Assembly: GCF_004217615.1 (NCBI RefSeq)
Contig: NZ_SHLD01000001.1
Location: forward strand, 744,001-808,000
DNA: 64,000 nt
Source: Micromonospora kangleipakensis
Lineage (GTDB): Bacteria; Actinomycetota; Actinomycetes; Mycobacteriales; Micromonosporaceae
Direction: 5' to 3'
In this document: piece after piece, positions 1-7,114 of the stretch
How positions within the stretch are numbered: the stretch's first letter is position 1
How the letters are laid out: the number at the start of each line of letters is the position of its first letter
Made by a program: the position numbers and the translations under genes
The notes under the pieces: model-generated
The model's database searches: none
The model's input: the letters and a program-made list of their open reading frames with translations, nothing else
What the model was told of the DNA's origin: nothing

Positions 1-1
1 C

Positions 2-76
2 GGCTACACCAACTGGTACTTCTTCGACAGCGAGCTGGACACCCTCGACTTCGTCCTCTGCCTCAAGCAGCGCTGA
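2..76 (+). CDS. C-terminal end of an unidentified protein (partial)
   Basis: An open frame runs in from the left edge and ends at TGA 74-76, giving 24 residues that finish LDFVLCLKQR. The stop is followed within 20 nt by a strong hairpin (92-133), as expected for the end of a transcription unit. Too little is present to name a family; the aromatic N-terminal part of the fragment (NWYFF) gives no safe hint. Confidence 0.6.
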   Translation, partial: GYTNWYFFDSELDTLDFVLCLKQR

Positions 77-91
77 TCCCACCCGTAGGCA

Positions 92-133
92 AAACTAGGG
101 CTGTCTAGCGTGGATGCTAGACAGCCCTAGTTT
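92..133. terminator. Perfect 18-bp hairpin, terminator of the upstream gene
   Basis: Positions 92-109 are the exact reverse complement of 116-133 with a 6-nt loop (110-115), and the right arm ends in TTT. This fits an intrinsic terminator for the gene ending at 76. The inner part (103-122) is also the dyad GTCTAGC-N6-GCTAGAC that recurs at 176-195, so it may double as a protein-binding site. Confidence 0.75.
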
Positions 134-175
134 CGTCTCGACGGCTCCGACACGCCAGTAGGCTCATCTATCCAT

Positions 176-195
176 GTCTAGCCCCGCGGCTAGAC
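176..195. promoter_or_regulatory. Operator-like dyad GTCTAGC-N6-GCTAGAC
   Basis: A perfect 7-bp inverted repeat with a 6-bp spacer, identical in arms and spacing to the core of the hairpin at 103-122. The two dyads start 73 bp apart, close to seven turns of B-DNA. The site covers the -35 position of the putative promoter whose -10 box is at 203-208, so repression of the ATPase gene, perhaps by looping, is inferred. Confidence 0.5.
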
Positions 196-202
196 GGCCC
201 GA

Positions 203-208
203 TACTCT
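203..208 (+). promoter_or_regulatory. -10 box (TACTCT) of a probable leaderless promoter
   Basis: TACTCT fits TANNNT and lies 7 nt before the GTG at 216, the spacing typical of leaderless actinobacterial transcripts. It supports the GTG over the ATG at 174 as the start of the ATPase gene. Confidence 0.4.
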
Positions 209-215
209 GCGATGC

Positions 216-1451
216 GTGGATCCGGTCCGCAACCCGTACGCCCCGGGCGCCGGGCAGCGCCCGCCCGAGCTCGCCGGGCGGGGGCGGGAGCTGGACGTCT
301 TCGACGTGGTGCTGGAACGCATCGCCCGGGGCCGCCCCGAGCGCAGCCTGATGCTCACCGGCCTGCGCGGCGTCGGCAAGACGGTCCTGCTCAACACCCT
401 CCGCTCGCAGGCGATCAACCACCTCTGGGGCACCGGCAAGATCGAGGCCCGCCCGGACCAGTCGCTGCGCCGGCCGGTCGCCGCCGCCCTGCACATGGCG
501 GTCCGCGAACTCGCGCCCCGGCACCGCGCGCCGGACCGGATCGACGGCTTCCTCGGCGTGCTCAAGGCGTTCGCCCAGCGCTCCGCGCCGAACGGACGCG
601 GCGCGGCCGGGCCCCGGCTGCGCGACCGCTGGCAACCCGGCATCGACGTGCCGGCCAGCAGCGGCCGGGCCGACTCCGGGGACATCGAGATCGACCTGGT
701 CGAGCTGCTCACCGACGCCGCGGCGGTCGCCACCGACGTGGGCACCGGCGTCGCGGTCTTCATCGACGAGATGCAGGACCTCGGCGCGGAGGACGTCTCC
801 GCGCTCTGCGCCGCCTGCCACGAGCTGTCCCAGCTCGGCGCGCCGCTGATCGTGGTCGGCGCCGGGCTGCCGCACCTGCCGGCCGTGCTCAGCGCCGCCA
901 AGTCGTACTCCGAACGGCTCTTCCGCTACCAGCGGATCGACCGGCTGGACCGGATCGCCGCCGACCAGGCGCTCTGCGCCCCGGCCGAGCGCGAGGAGGT
1001 CGAGTACGAGCAGAAGGCGCTCGACCTGCTCTACGAGAAGTCCGGCGGCTACCCCTACTTCGTCCAGGCGTACGGGAAGGCGACCTGGGACCACGCTCCC
1101 CGCTCGCCGATCACCGCCGCCGACGTCCGGGTCGCCGCCCCGGAGGCCGAGGCGGAGCTGGCCGTCGGCTTCTTCGGCTCCCGGTTCGAGCGGGCCACCC
1201 CGGCCGAGCGCGAGTACATGCGGGCGATGGCGACGCTCTCCCTGGTCGAGGGGGAGGAGAGCGGGCGCGACGACATGGACGCCGCGGTGCCCACCGCGGA
1301 TATCGCCCGCTCGCTCGGGCGCAAGCCGGCGAGCCTGTCGCCGGCCCGGGACGCGCTGATCAAGAAGGGGCTGATCTACTCCGGGGAGCGGGGCACGGTC
1401 GCCTTCACCGTCCCGCACTTCGGCCGCTACCTACGCACCCAGCCGGCCTGA
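216..1451 (+). CDS. Orc1/Cdc6-like AAA+ ATPase with C-terminal winged helix
   Basis: A 411-residue STAND/AAA-type ATPase. Walker A is GLRGVGKT at about residues 49-56 and Walker B is VFIDEMQDL at about 181-189. The C-terminal 100 residues (DIARSLGRKPASLSPARDAL) look like a winged-helix DNA-binding domain, the layout of Orc1/Cdc6 and related archaeal-type ATPases common in actinomycetes. Substrate and role are unknown. I chose GTG 216 because a TANNNT box sits 7 nt upstream and the protein then begins at the VDPVRNPYAPG stretch I associate with the start of relatives; an in-frame ATG at 174 would add 14 residues and place the second GTCTAGC dyad inside the coding sequence. The gene is monocistronic and the dyads suggest tight regulation. 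Confidence 0.85.
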   Translation: MDPVRNPYAPGAGQRPPELAGRGRELDVFDVVLERIARGRPERSLMLTGLRGVGKTVLLNTLRSQAINHLWGTGKIEARPDQSLRRPVAAALHMAVRELAPRHRAPDRIDGFLGVLKAFAQRSAPNGRGAAGPRLRDRWQPGIDVPASSGRADSGDIEIDLVELLTDAAAVATDVGTGVAVFIDEMQDLGAEDVSALCAACHELSQLGAPLIVVGAGLPHLPAVLSAAKSYSERLFRYQRIDRLDRIAADQALCAPAEREEVEYEQKALDLLYEKSGGYPYFVQAYGKATWDHAPRSPITAADVRVAAPEAEAELAVGFFGSRFERATPAEREYMRAMATLSLVEGEESGRDDMDAAVPTADIARSLGRKPASLSPARDALIKKGLIYSGERGTVAFTVPHFGRYLRTQPA

Positions 1452-1469
1452 CCGGGGCCACCGCCGGGG

Positions 1470-2021
1470 TCAGACCTTGGCCCAGGGCGGCGGGAAGATC
1501 ACCTCGCCGCGCGGCGGCGGGGCCTCGCCGCTGGTCGACGGGGGCAGCGCCAGCGCCTGCCACGGCTCCCCGAGCCCCGACCAGGGACTGGTCAGCCCCA
1601 TCCGGTCGGCCCGTTCGAAGCCGAAGCGGCGGTAGAAGGCCGGGTCACCGAGCACCACCACCAGCCGCTCGCCCAGCTCGGTCGCGGCGTCCAGCGCCGC
1701 CTGCACCACCGCCGTGCCGTGGCCGATCCGCTGCCGGTGCGGCGCGACCGCCACCGGGCCGAGCGCCAGCGCCGGCGCCGGCGCCGCGTCGCCGTCCGAC
1801 CGGACCCGGACCCGGGTCAGCAGCGCGTAACCGACCACCTCGCCGCCGTACTCGGCGACCATGGCCAGTTCGGGTATCCAGGCGTCGCTGTGCCGCAGTT
1901 CGTCGACCAGCTCCACCTCGGGCGGGGTGGCCACGTCGGGCCGGGCGAAGGCGGCGGCCAGCACCCGGGCGACCGGCGCCTCGTCCGCCGGGTCCTCTGG
2001 TCGCAGCCGAAGGGTGGTCAC
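1470..2021 (-). CDS. GNAT family N-acetyltransferase
   Basis: 183 residues with the GNAT fold: an N-terminal LRLRPEDPADEAPVARVL segment, the acetyl-CoA binding region LGPVAVAPHRQRIGHG (the R/Q-x-x-G-x-G/A loop here reads RQRIGHG), and a C-terminal VVLGDPAFYRRFGFERA strand-helix typical of acetyltransferases related to YhbS-like predicted enzymes. The acceptor is unknown. GTG 2021 is taken as start because TAAGGT lies exactly 7 nt upstream; the much longer open frame upstream of it is antisense to the DoxX-like gene. It is convergent with the ATPase gene. Confidence 0.85.
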   Translation of the reverse strand: MTTLRLRPEDPADEAPVARVLAAAFARPDVATPPEVELVDELRHSDAWIPELAMVAEYGGEVVGYALLTRVRVRSDGDAAPAPALALGPVAVAPHRQRIGHGTAVVQAALDAATELGERLVVVLGDPAFYRRFGFERADRMGLTSPWSGLGEPWQALALPPSTSGEAPPPRGEVIFPPPWAKV

Positions 2022-2028
2022 CCGCGCG

Positions 2029-2034
2029 ACCTTA
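2029..2034 (-). promoter_or_regulatory. -10 box (TAAGGT) of a leaderless promoter
   Basis: Read on the minus strand, TAAGGT is separated by 7 nt from the GTG start at 2021 of the acetyltransferase gene, the typical leaderless arrangement. Confidence 0.45.
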
Positions 2035-2166
2035 CCGGCCCGCGCCCGTCCATCCGTGACGGTCGCTGGAATTCGATGTGCGCGGGTTTCGCTGAACGTC
2101 CATGTCGGCCGATCCCTTTCGGGTGTTGCCGGGGTAGCGGGCTCCGACACGGGGTATGACTGAGCC

Positions 2167-2715
2167 ATGAAACCCGTGCGCTCCCTCGCCCGTGTCATGT
2201 TGAGCGGAATCTTCGTGGTCAGCGGCGTCCGCAACTTCCAGAATCCCGGTCGCCTGGCCCCGGCCGCCAAGCCGGTCACCGACCGGGTCGCGCCCCTGCT
2301 CCAGAAGAACGTCCACCCCCGGTTCCCGACCGACGCCGAGACGCTGGTCCGGATCAACTCGGCCACCCAGCTCGTCGCTGGCCTGATGCTGGCCACCGGC
2401 AAGTTCACCCGACCGGCCGCGCTGGTCCTCGCCGGCAGCCTGGTGCCGGTGACCGTGGCCGGCCATCCCTTCTGGACCAACGACGACCCGGCGGCGCGGA
2501 ACAACAACCAGGTCCACTTCCTGAAGAACCTCGGCCTCTGCGGCGGGCTGCTGCTCGCCGCCGCCGACACCGAGGGCAAGCCCGGGCTGCGCTGGCGCGC
2601 CGGCCACCGGATCGGCCACTCCCGACGTTCGGTGCAGCGGGTCGTCCGGACCGCCCGCCGGGAGGCGAAGATCGCTGCCCGCTCGGCGGCCACCGCCCGC
2701 CGACTCCCGGGTTGA
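2167..2715 (+). CDS. DoxX family membrane protein
   Basis: 182 residues. The start ARVMLSGIFVVSGVRNFQNP, the middle TQLVAGLMLATGKFTRPAALVLAG and the HPFWTNDD...NQVHFLKNLGLCGGLLLAAAD stretch are the signature pattern of DoxX proteins, small four-helix membrane proteins. In mycobacteria a relative (MRC complex) links to superoxide dismutase and thiol homeostasis; a similar role here is only a possibility. A basic, Arg-rich tail of about 45 residues follows the last helix. The start ATG 2167 has no strong ribosome-binding site; TATGAC lies 6 nt upstream and the transcript may be leaderless. Confidence 0.85.
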   Translation: MKPVRSLARVMLSGIFVVSGVRNFQNPGRLAPAAKPVTDRVAPLLQKNVHPRFPTDAETLVRINSATQLVAGLMLATGKFTRPAALVLAGSLVPVTVAGHPFWTNDDPAARNNNQVHFLKNLGLCGGLLLAAADTEGKPGLRWRAGHRIGHSRRSVQRVVRTARREAKIAARSAATARRLPG

Positions 2716-2847
2716 CCTGCGTCAATACGGCCGCCACCCCCCGCAAGGCCGCGAATTACCTGAACCACCCGACACCCGTTAACGCGGTGGAAATGTCAAA
2801 AACATGTGTGGGATCGGACACGGTCGCATAACGCGGGAGGCAACGAC

Positions 2848-4365
2848 GTGAGGCGCCGTTCTAGGCTCCGTGCAGGACCTGGACGGGTAGGACGACCTTG
2901 GTACGGGGGGGGCCACGCCATGCCGGCGACCGTCGGTAGACGGATGGGCCGCCTCGCCCCAGTCCATCACGTGACACGTGGGATCGATCGCAGGACAGTC
3001 GTACGGACCGGCATCGTGGCCGCCGTCGCCTACGCCGCATGGCTCGCCATCGGCGCGTTCGGGCGGCCGTACAACTTCTTCGACATGAAGATCTACCACG
3101 GTGCCGTGGTGTGGTGGGCGAGCGGCAACGAGCTGTACGACTTCATCGCACCCTCAACGACGCTGGGTTTCACCTACCCGCCCTTCGCCGGTCTGGTCAT
3201 GCTGCCGATGTCCTGGCTGCCGGTCGAGGCCGCCGGCTGGCTCAACGCGCTGGCCAGCATCGGCGCGGTGGCGGTCGTCCTGGCCGCGCTGCTGCGCCCG
3301 ATCGTCGACCGGCTGGGCTGGCCGCTCTGGTTCACCGTGGGCATCGCCACGCCGATGGCCGTCGCCATCGAGCCGGCCCGGGAGACCCTCGGCTACGGCC
3401 AGGTCAACCTGCTGCTCTTCGCCCTGATCATGGCGGACCTGGTCGGCCTGCGCTGGCGGGCGAGGCGGGGCACCCATCACGACACCGCCGACTCGGCGCT
3501 GGCCCGCTTCGTCTACAGCGGCACCTGGGCCGGCGCCGGGATCGGCCTGGCCACCGCGGTCAAGCTGACGCCCGCGCTCTTCATCGCGTACCTGATGATC
3601 ACCCGCCAGTGGCGGGCGGCGCTGACCGCGGTCGGCACCACGATCGGCGTGACCCTCGGGACGTTCGCGCTGGTCGGCGAGGAGTCACGGACGTACTTCA
3701 GCAGCGTGCTCTGGCAGACCGAGCGGGTCGGCGCGGCGGACATGACCCCCAACCAGTCACTGGCGGGCCTGCTGGCGCGGCTCTACGACTCGATCGAGAC
3801 GCCCGGCCTGCTCTGGCTGGCCTTCGCGGTGCTGGTCCTGGCGCTCGGGCTGTCCCGGGCCGCCGCCGCCCGGGCCGACGGCGACGAGCTGACCGCGTTC
3901 ACCCTGGTCGGGCTCACCGCCAACGTGATCAGCCCGATCTCCTGGTCGCACCACCTGGTCTGGGTCATCCCGGCGATCATCGTGCTGGCCGACGCGGCGG
4001 TCCGCCGCCACGAGGCGAGCCGCGGCCTGCTGCCCCGGGTCAGCTCGTCGGCGACGGCCGGTGGGGTGCCGGGGGTCAACGCGCTGCGCCCGCCGATCTG
4101 GTACCCGGCGCTCACCGGCCTGCGGCACGCCGTCGCCGCGATCGGCCTCTACCTGCTCTTCCTGGTCTCGCCCATCTGGCCGTACGAGCACCAACTCCCC
4201 GAGGTGTCGCACTACCAGGACGGCCTGTCCGGCGCGCTGATGGAGAACTCGCTGGCGATCGCCCTGATCGTGCTGGTCGCGGCGCTGCCCTGGCGGCCGG
4301 GCGCGGAGCCGGCGTTCTACAACGACCGGCCGCTGCGCGCCGCCCAGCTCACCGGTCGCCGCTGA
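2848..4365 (+). CDS. GT87-type integral membrane glycosyltransferase
   Basis: About 505 residues with many hydrophobic segments (roughly ten). The early FFDMKIYHGAVVWWASGNELYDF segment, which carries an acidic residue in the first extracytoplasmic loop, and later GYGQVNLLL, GIGLATAVKLTPALFIAYL and SPISWSHHLVW motifs match the actinobacterial polyprenol-phosphate-mannose-dependent mannosyltransferases (GT87/DUF2029, PimE-like). It likely adds a mannose to a lipid-linked glycan or glycolipid outside the membrane. GTG 2848 is chosen because GGGAGG lies 7 nt upstream (2835-2840); in-frame ATGs at 2920 and 2944 are alternatives. Confidence 0.8.
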   Translation: MRRRSRLRAGPGRVGRPWYGGGHAMPATVGRRMGRLAPVHHVTRGIDRRTVVRTGIVAAVAYAAWLAIGAFGRPYNFFDMKIYHGAVVWWASGNELYDFIAPSTTLGFTYPPFAGLVMLPMSWLPVEAAGWLNALASIGAVAVVLAALLRPIVDRLGWPLWFTVGIATPMAVAIEPARETLGYGQVNLLLFALIMADLVGLRWRARRGTHHDTADSALARFVYSGTWAGAGIGLATAVKLTPALFIAYLMITRQWRAALTAVGTTIGVTLGTFALVGEESRTYFSSVLWQTERVGAADMTPNQSLAGLLARLYDSIETPGLLWLAFAVLVLALGLSRAAAARADGDELTAFTLVGLTANVISPISWSHHLVWVIPAIIVLADAAVRRHEASRGLLPRVSSSATAGGVPGVNALRPPIWYPALTGLRHAVAAIGLYLLFLVSPIWPYEHQLPEVSHYQDGLSGALMENSLAIALIVLVAALPWRPGAEPAFYNDRPLRAAQLTGRR

Positions 4366-4417
4366 CCGTTCCACCGGGACGGCGACCGCTCACACCGGTC
4401 CGGTCGGGCTCGGCCGC

Positions 4418-4852
4418 TCAGGGGCAGTTCACCCACTCCTCGGTGCCGTCGGCGAAGACCTGCCGCTTCCAGATCGGCAGCCGCGCCTTCACCTCGTCGA
4501 CGAGGCGGGCGCAGGCCGCGAACGCGGCGGCCCGGTGGGCGGTGCTGACCGCCGCGACGAGGGCCACGTCGCCGATCTCCAGCGGGCCGATCCGGTGCGA
4601 GACGGCGACCGCGTACACGTCCGGCTCGGCGGCGATCTCGGCGGCGACCTCCCGCAGCACGGCCTCGGCGCTCGGATGACCCTCGTACTCGAGGCTGGTC
4701 ACCGGACGGCCGTGGTCGTGGTCGCGGACCACGCCCTGGAAGGAGACGATCGCGCCGGTCCGCCGGTCGGCGACCGCCGCCTCGTGGGCGGCGAGGTCGA
4801 GCGGCTGGTCGGTGACGGTGCCGTGGGCCATCGTCCCGGCGGGGCTCACCAT
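4418..4852 (-). CDS. moaE: MoaE, molybdopterin synthase catalytic subunit
   Basis: 144 residues. MoaE converts precursor Z (cPMP) to molybdopterin using the thiocarboxylated MoaD small subunit. Family marks: GAIVSFQGVVRDHDHGRPVTSLEYEGH near residues 35-60, the HRIGPLEIGDVALV strand, the HRAAAFAACARLVDEVKARLPIWK helix with the catalytic lysines, and the closing F-A-DGTEEWV. The ATG at 4852 overlaps the end of moeA by 7 nt, so the two are translationally coupled; ATG 4831 is an alternative start. No MoaD or MoaA is in the window. Confidence 0.93.
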   Translation of the reverse strand: MVSPAGTMAHGTVTDQPLDLAAHEAAVADRRTGAIVSFQGVVRDHDHGRPVTSLEYEGHPSAEAVLREVAAEIAAEPDVYAVAVSHRIGPLEIGDVALVAAVSTAHRAAAFAACARLVDEVKARLPIWKRQVFADGTEEWVNCP

Positions 4853-6105
4853 GTCCGCTCCCCGGGGGCCAACGGCAGCGGCACGATCGGCACCCGGACC
4901 CCGGCCTCGCCGCTGGTGCCGGGGCGGATCACCGCGAAGCCGTCCGCGCCGGCCAGGCCGCGCAGCATCGCCGAGCCGACGTGGCGGACCGGATGGGCCG
5001 TGCCGGCGGCCCGGTCCAGCCGGACCAGGGCGAGGTGGGTGTAGTCGCCCCGGCCGGGCACCGGCTCGGCGAGGGTGGCCAGCGGCAGCGCCGGCATCGG
5101 TCGCCCCTGCAGACCGGCGAGGAGCGGCGCGACCAGCGAGACCAGCGCGACGATGGCGGACTGCGGGTTGCCGGGCAGGCCGGCGACGAACCGCACCCGG
5201 CCGTCCGCGTCGACCAGCCGGGCCAGCAGCATCGGGAAGCCGGGGCGGACCGCGACGGTGTTGACGACGTAGTCGGCGCCGAGCGCCTCCAACGTCGGGT
5301 GCAGGTGGTCGACCGGCCCGTGCATGGTGCCGCCGGTGGTGCAGACCAGGTCGGCGTTGGCGAGCGCCGCGCGCAGGGCGGCCACGTGGGCGGGGAGGGT
5401 GTCCGCCACCGGGCCGACCACGTCGGCCGGGCGGACCTGGCAGCCGTACCGGCGCAGCCAGGCGGGGACCGCCGGGCCGAGGGCGTCCCGGACCCGGCCG
5501 GCGGCCGGCGGGCCGGAGGTCAGCAGCTCGTCGCCGAAGACCAGCAGCGCGGCGCGGGGCTGCCGGCGGACCCGCAGGGTGTCGTGGCCGCAGGAGGCGG
5601 CCAGCCCGATCAGCGCCGGGTCGACCGGGCTGCCGGCGGGAAGCAACTCCTCCCCGGCGTACGCCTCCTCGCCCGGCTGGCGCCACTCCGGCGCGGGCCG
5701 GGGCGTGCCGGCGACCCGGCCGTCGGCGGTCCGGGTGGACTCCTCGATCCGCAGGATGGCGGTGGTTCCCTCCGGGACCATCGCGCCGGTGGCGATCTCG
5801 ACGGTGGTGCCGTCGGCGGTCAGCGGCGACGGGGTGTTCCCGGCGAGCACCCGCCCCACGACCTCCCACGGGCCGTCCCCGCGCACCGCCCAGCCGTCGA
5901 CGCTGGAGGTGGGGAACGCGGGCAGGTCCGTCCGGGTGGTCAGCGGCTCGGCGAGGGTGTGGCCGTCGGTGTCGGCGATCGGCCGGTTGACGGCGGGAAG
6001 CGCGGCGGCGAGGCCGACGGCGTACACCCGGGAGCGGGCCTCCTCCCAGCCGGCCGGCGGCGGCGCGGCGACCTGGGCCGCCGCGGCTGCGGTTTCCGTG
6101 CTCAT
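4846..6105 (-). CDS. moeA: MoeA, molybdopterin molybdenumtransferase
   Basis: 419 residues. MoeA inserts molybdate into adenylylated molybdopterin. The usual domains are present: SSVDGWAV (67-73), ATGAMVPEG (105-113), a MogA-like domain with CTTGGT (255-260) and the PGNP motif (311-314), and a C-terminal beta domain with RGDYTHLALV. The MogA-like domain ends normally and length is standard. The minus-strand TAGGCT box at 6112-6117 lies 6 nt before the ATG, so the gene can start its own leaderless transcript although it also lies 37 nt downstream of mog. Confidence 0.95.
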   Translation of the reverse strand: MSTETAAAAAQVAAPPPAGWEEARSRVYAVGLAAALPAVNRPIADTDGHTLAEPLTTRTDLPAFPTSSVDGWAVRGDGPWEVVGRVLAGNTPSPLTADGTTVEIATGAMVPEGTTAILRIEESTRTADGRVAGTPRPAPEWRQPGEEAYAGEELLPAGSPVDPALIGLAASCGHDTLRVRRQPRAALLVFGDELLTSGPPAAGRVRDALGPAVPAWLRRYGCQVRPADVVGPVADTLPAHVAALRAALANADLVCTTGGTMHGPVDHLHPTLEALGADYVVNTVAVRPGFPMLLARLVDADGRVRFVAGLPGNPQSAIVALVSLVAPLLAGLQGRPMPALPLATLAEPVPGRGDYTHLALVRLDRAAGTAHPVRHVGSAMLRGLAGADGFAVIRPGTSGEAGVRVPIVPLPLAPGERTW

Positions 6106-6111
6106 CCGGCG

Positions 6112-6117
6112 AGCCTA
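6112..6117 (-). promoter_or_regulatory. -10 box (TAGGCT) of a leaderless moeA promoter
   Basis: On the minus strand TAGGCT is followed by 6 nt and then the moeA ATG (6105). The same hexamer stands before moaC and nfo in this window. Confidence 0.45.
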
Positions 6118-6142
6118 TCGCCGGCCGGGCGGGCGCGCGCCG

Positions 6143-6613
6143 TCAGTGGTCGCCGCCGCGGAGCTGGTCGACGGCGTGGGTGAGGATCGGCCCCAGCACG
6201 GCGAGCCCGTCCTTCGCGCCGCCGGTCGACCCGGGCAGGTTGACCACCAGCATCCGGCCCGCCACCCCGGCGACCCCCCGGGAGAGCGCGGAGGTGGGGA
6301 CCCGGTCCCGGCTGTGCGCCCGGATGGCTTCGGCGATGCCGGGGATCTCGTAGTCGAGCAGGGCCCGGGTCACGTCCGGCGTCCGGTCGGTCGGGGTGAT
6401 GCCGGTCCCGCCGCTGGTCAGCACGACGTCGACGCCGTCGGCCCGGGCCGCCCGCAGCGCCTCGCCGACCGGGTCGCCGTCCGGCACCACGACCGGCTCG
6501 TCGACCTGGCAACCCAGCTCGCGCAGGCCGGCGACGAGCAGCGGACCGCTGGTGTCGGCGTAGACGCCGGCGGCCGCCCGGTTGGAGGCGACCACCACCC
6601 GGGCCCGGATCAC
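6143..6613 (-). CDS. mog: MogA/MoaB-type molybdopterin adenylyltransferase
   Basis: 156 residues. It adenylylates molybdopterin before metal insertion by MoeA. It starts IRARVVVASNRAAAGVYADTSG and carries the nucleotide-binding VVLTSGGTGITPTDRTPD and the AEAIRAHS segment followed by a C-terminal NLPGSTGG motif, all family hallmarks. The GTG start overlaps the moaC stop (GTGA), so it is co-translated with moaC. Confidence 0.93.
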   Translation of the reverse strand: MIRARVVVASNRAAAGVYADTSGPLLVAGLRELGCQVDEPVVVPDGDPVGEALRAARADGVDVVLTSGGTGITPTDRTPDVTRALLDYEIPGIAEAIRAHSRDRVPTSALSRGVAGVAGRMLVVNLPGSTGGAKDGLAVLGPILTHAVDQLRGGDH

Positions 6614-7101
6614 GGCCGGTCCTCCGGCCGCACCCACTCGCCGGTCTTGCCGCCTTCCTTGCGGAGCACCCGGACCGCGTCCACGCTGGCCGCCGGGTCG
6701 ACGGCCTTGACCATGTCGACCAGGGCGAGGCCGGCGACGGCCACCGCGGTCAGCGCCTCCATCTCGACCCCGGTCCGGTCGGCGGTTCGCGCGGTGGCGG
6801 TGATCTCCACCGTGTCGCTGGTGAGCCGCAGGTCGACGGTGACGCCGTGCAGGGCGATGGGGTGGCAGAGCGGGATCAGGTCGGGGGTGCGCTTGGCACC
6901 CATGATCCCGGCCAGCCGCCCGACGGCGAGCGCGTCGCCCTTGGGCAGGCCGTCGCGGCGCAGCAGGTCGACGACCTCGGCGGTGGTGCGGAGCCGGCCG
7001 GCGGCAACGGCGAGCCGGCCGGAGACCGGCTTGGCGGAGACGTCGACCATCCGGGCCGCGCCGGCCGGGTCGACGTGGGTGAGCTGCGCGGGTTCGGTCA
7101 C
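6610..7101 (-). CDS. moaC: MoaC, cyclic pyranopterin monophosphate synthase
   Basis: 163 residues, the normal length. MoaC forms cPMP from the MoaA product, the first committed step of molybdenum cofactor synthesis. Visible motifs are LTHVDPAGAARMVDVSAKP, GIMGAKRTPDLIPLCHPI (with the active-site histidine), the GVEMEALTAVAVAGLALVDM helix and the active-site lysine in MVKAVDP. The start GTG 7101 has a TAGGCT box 7 nt upstream. It heads the moaC-mog-moeA-moaE set; the longer open frame upstream lacks MoaC similarity. Confidence 0.94.
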   Translation of the reverse strand: MTEPAQLTHVDPAGAARMVDVSAKPVSGRLAVAAGRLRTTAEVVDLLRRDGLPKGDALAVGRLAGIMGAKRTPDLIPLCHPIALHGVTVDLRLTSDTVEITATARTADRTGVEMEALTAVAVAGLALVDMVKAVDPAASVDAVRVLRKEGGKTGEWVRPEDRP

Positions 7102-7108
7102 GGCCGCG

Positions 7109-7114
7109 AGCCTA
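7109..7114 (-). promoter_or_regulatory. -10 box (TAGGCT) of the leaderless moaC promoter
   Basis: On the minus strand TAGGCT lies 7 nt before the moaC GTG at 7101. It would drive the whole molybdenum cofactor cluster. Confidence 0.5.

Noticed and set aside
2712..2725. Short dyad TTGAC-CTGC-GTCAA after the DoxX-like gene
   Set aside because: Only 5-bp arms; too short to separate from chance as operator or terminator.
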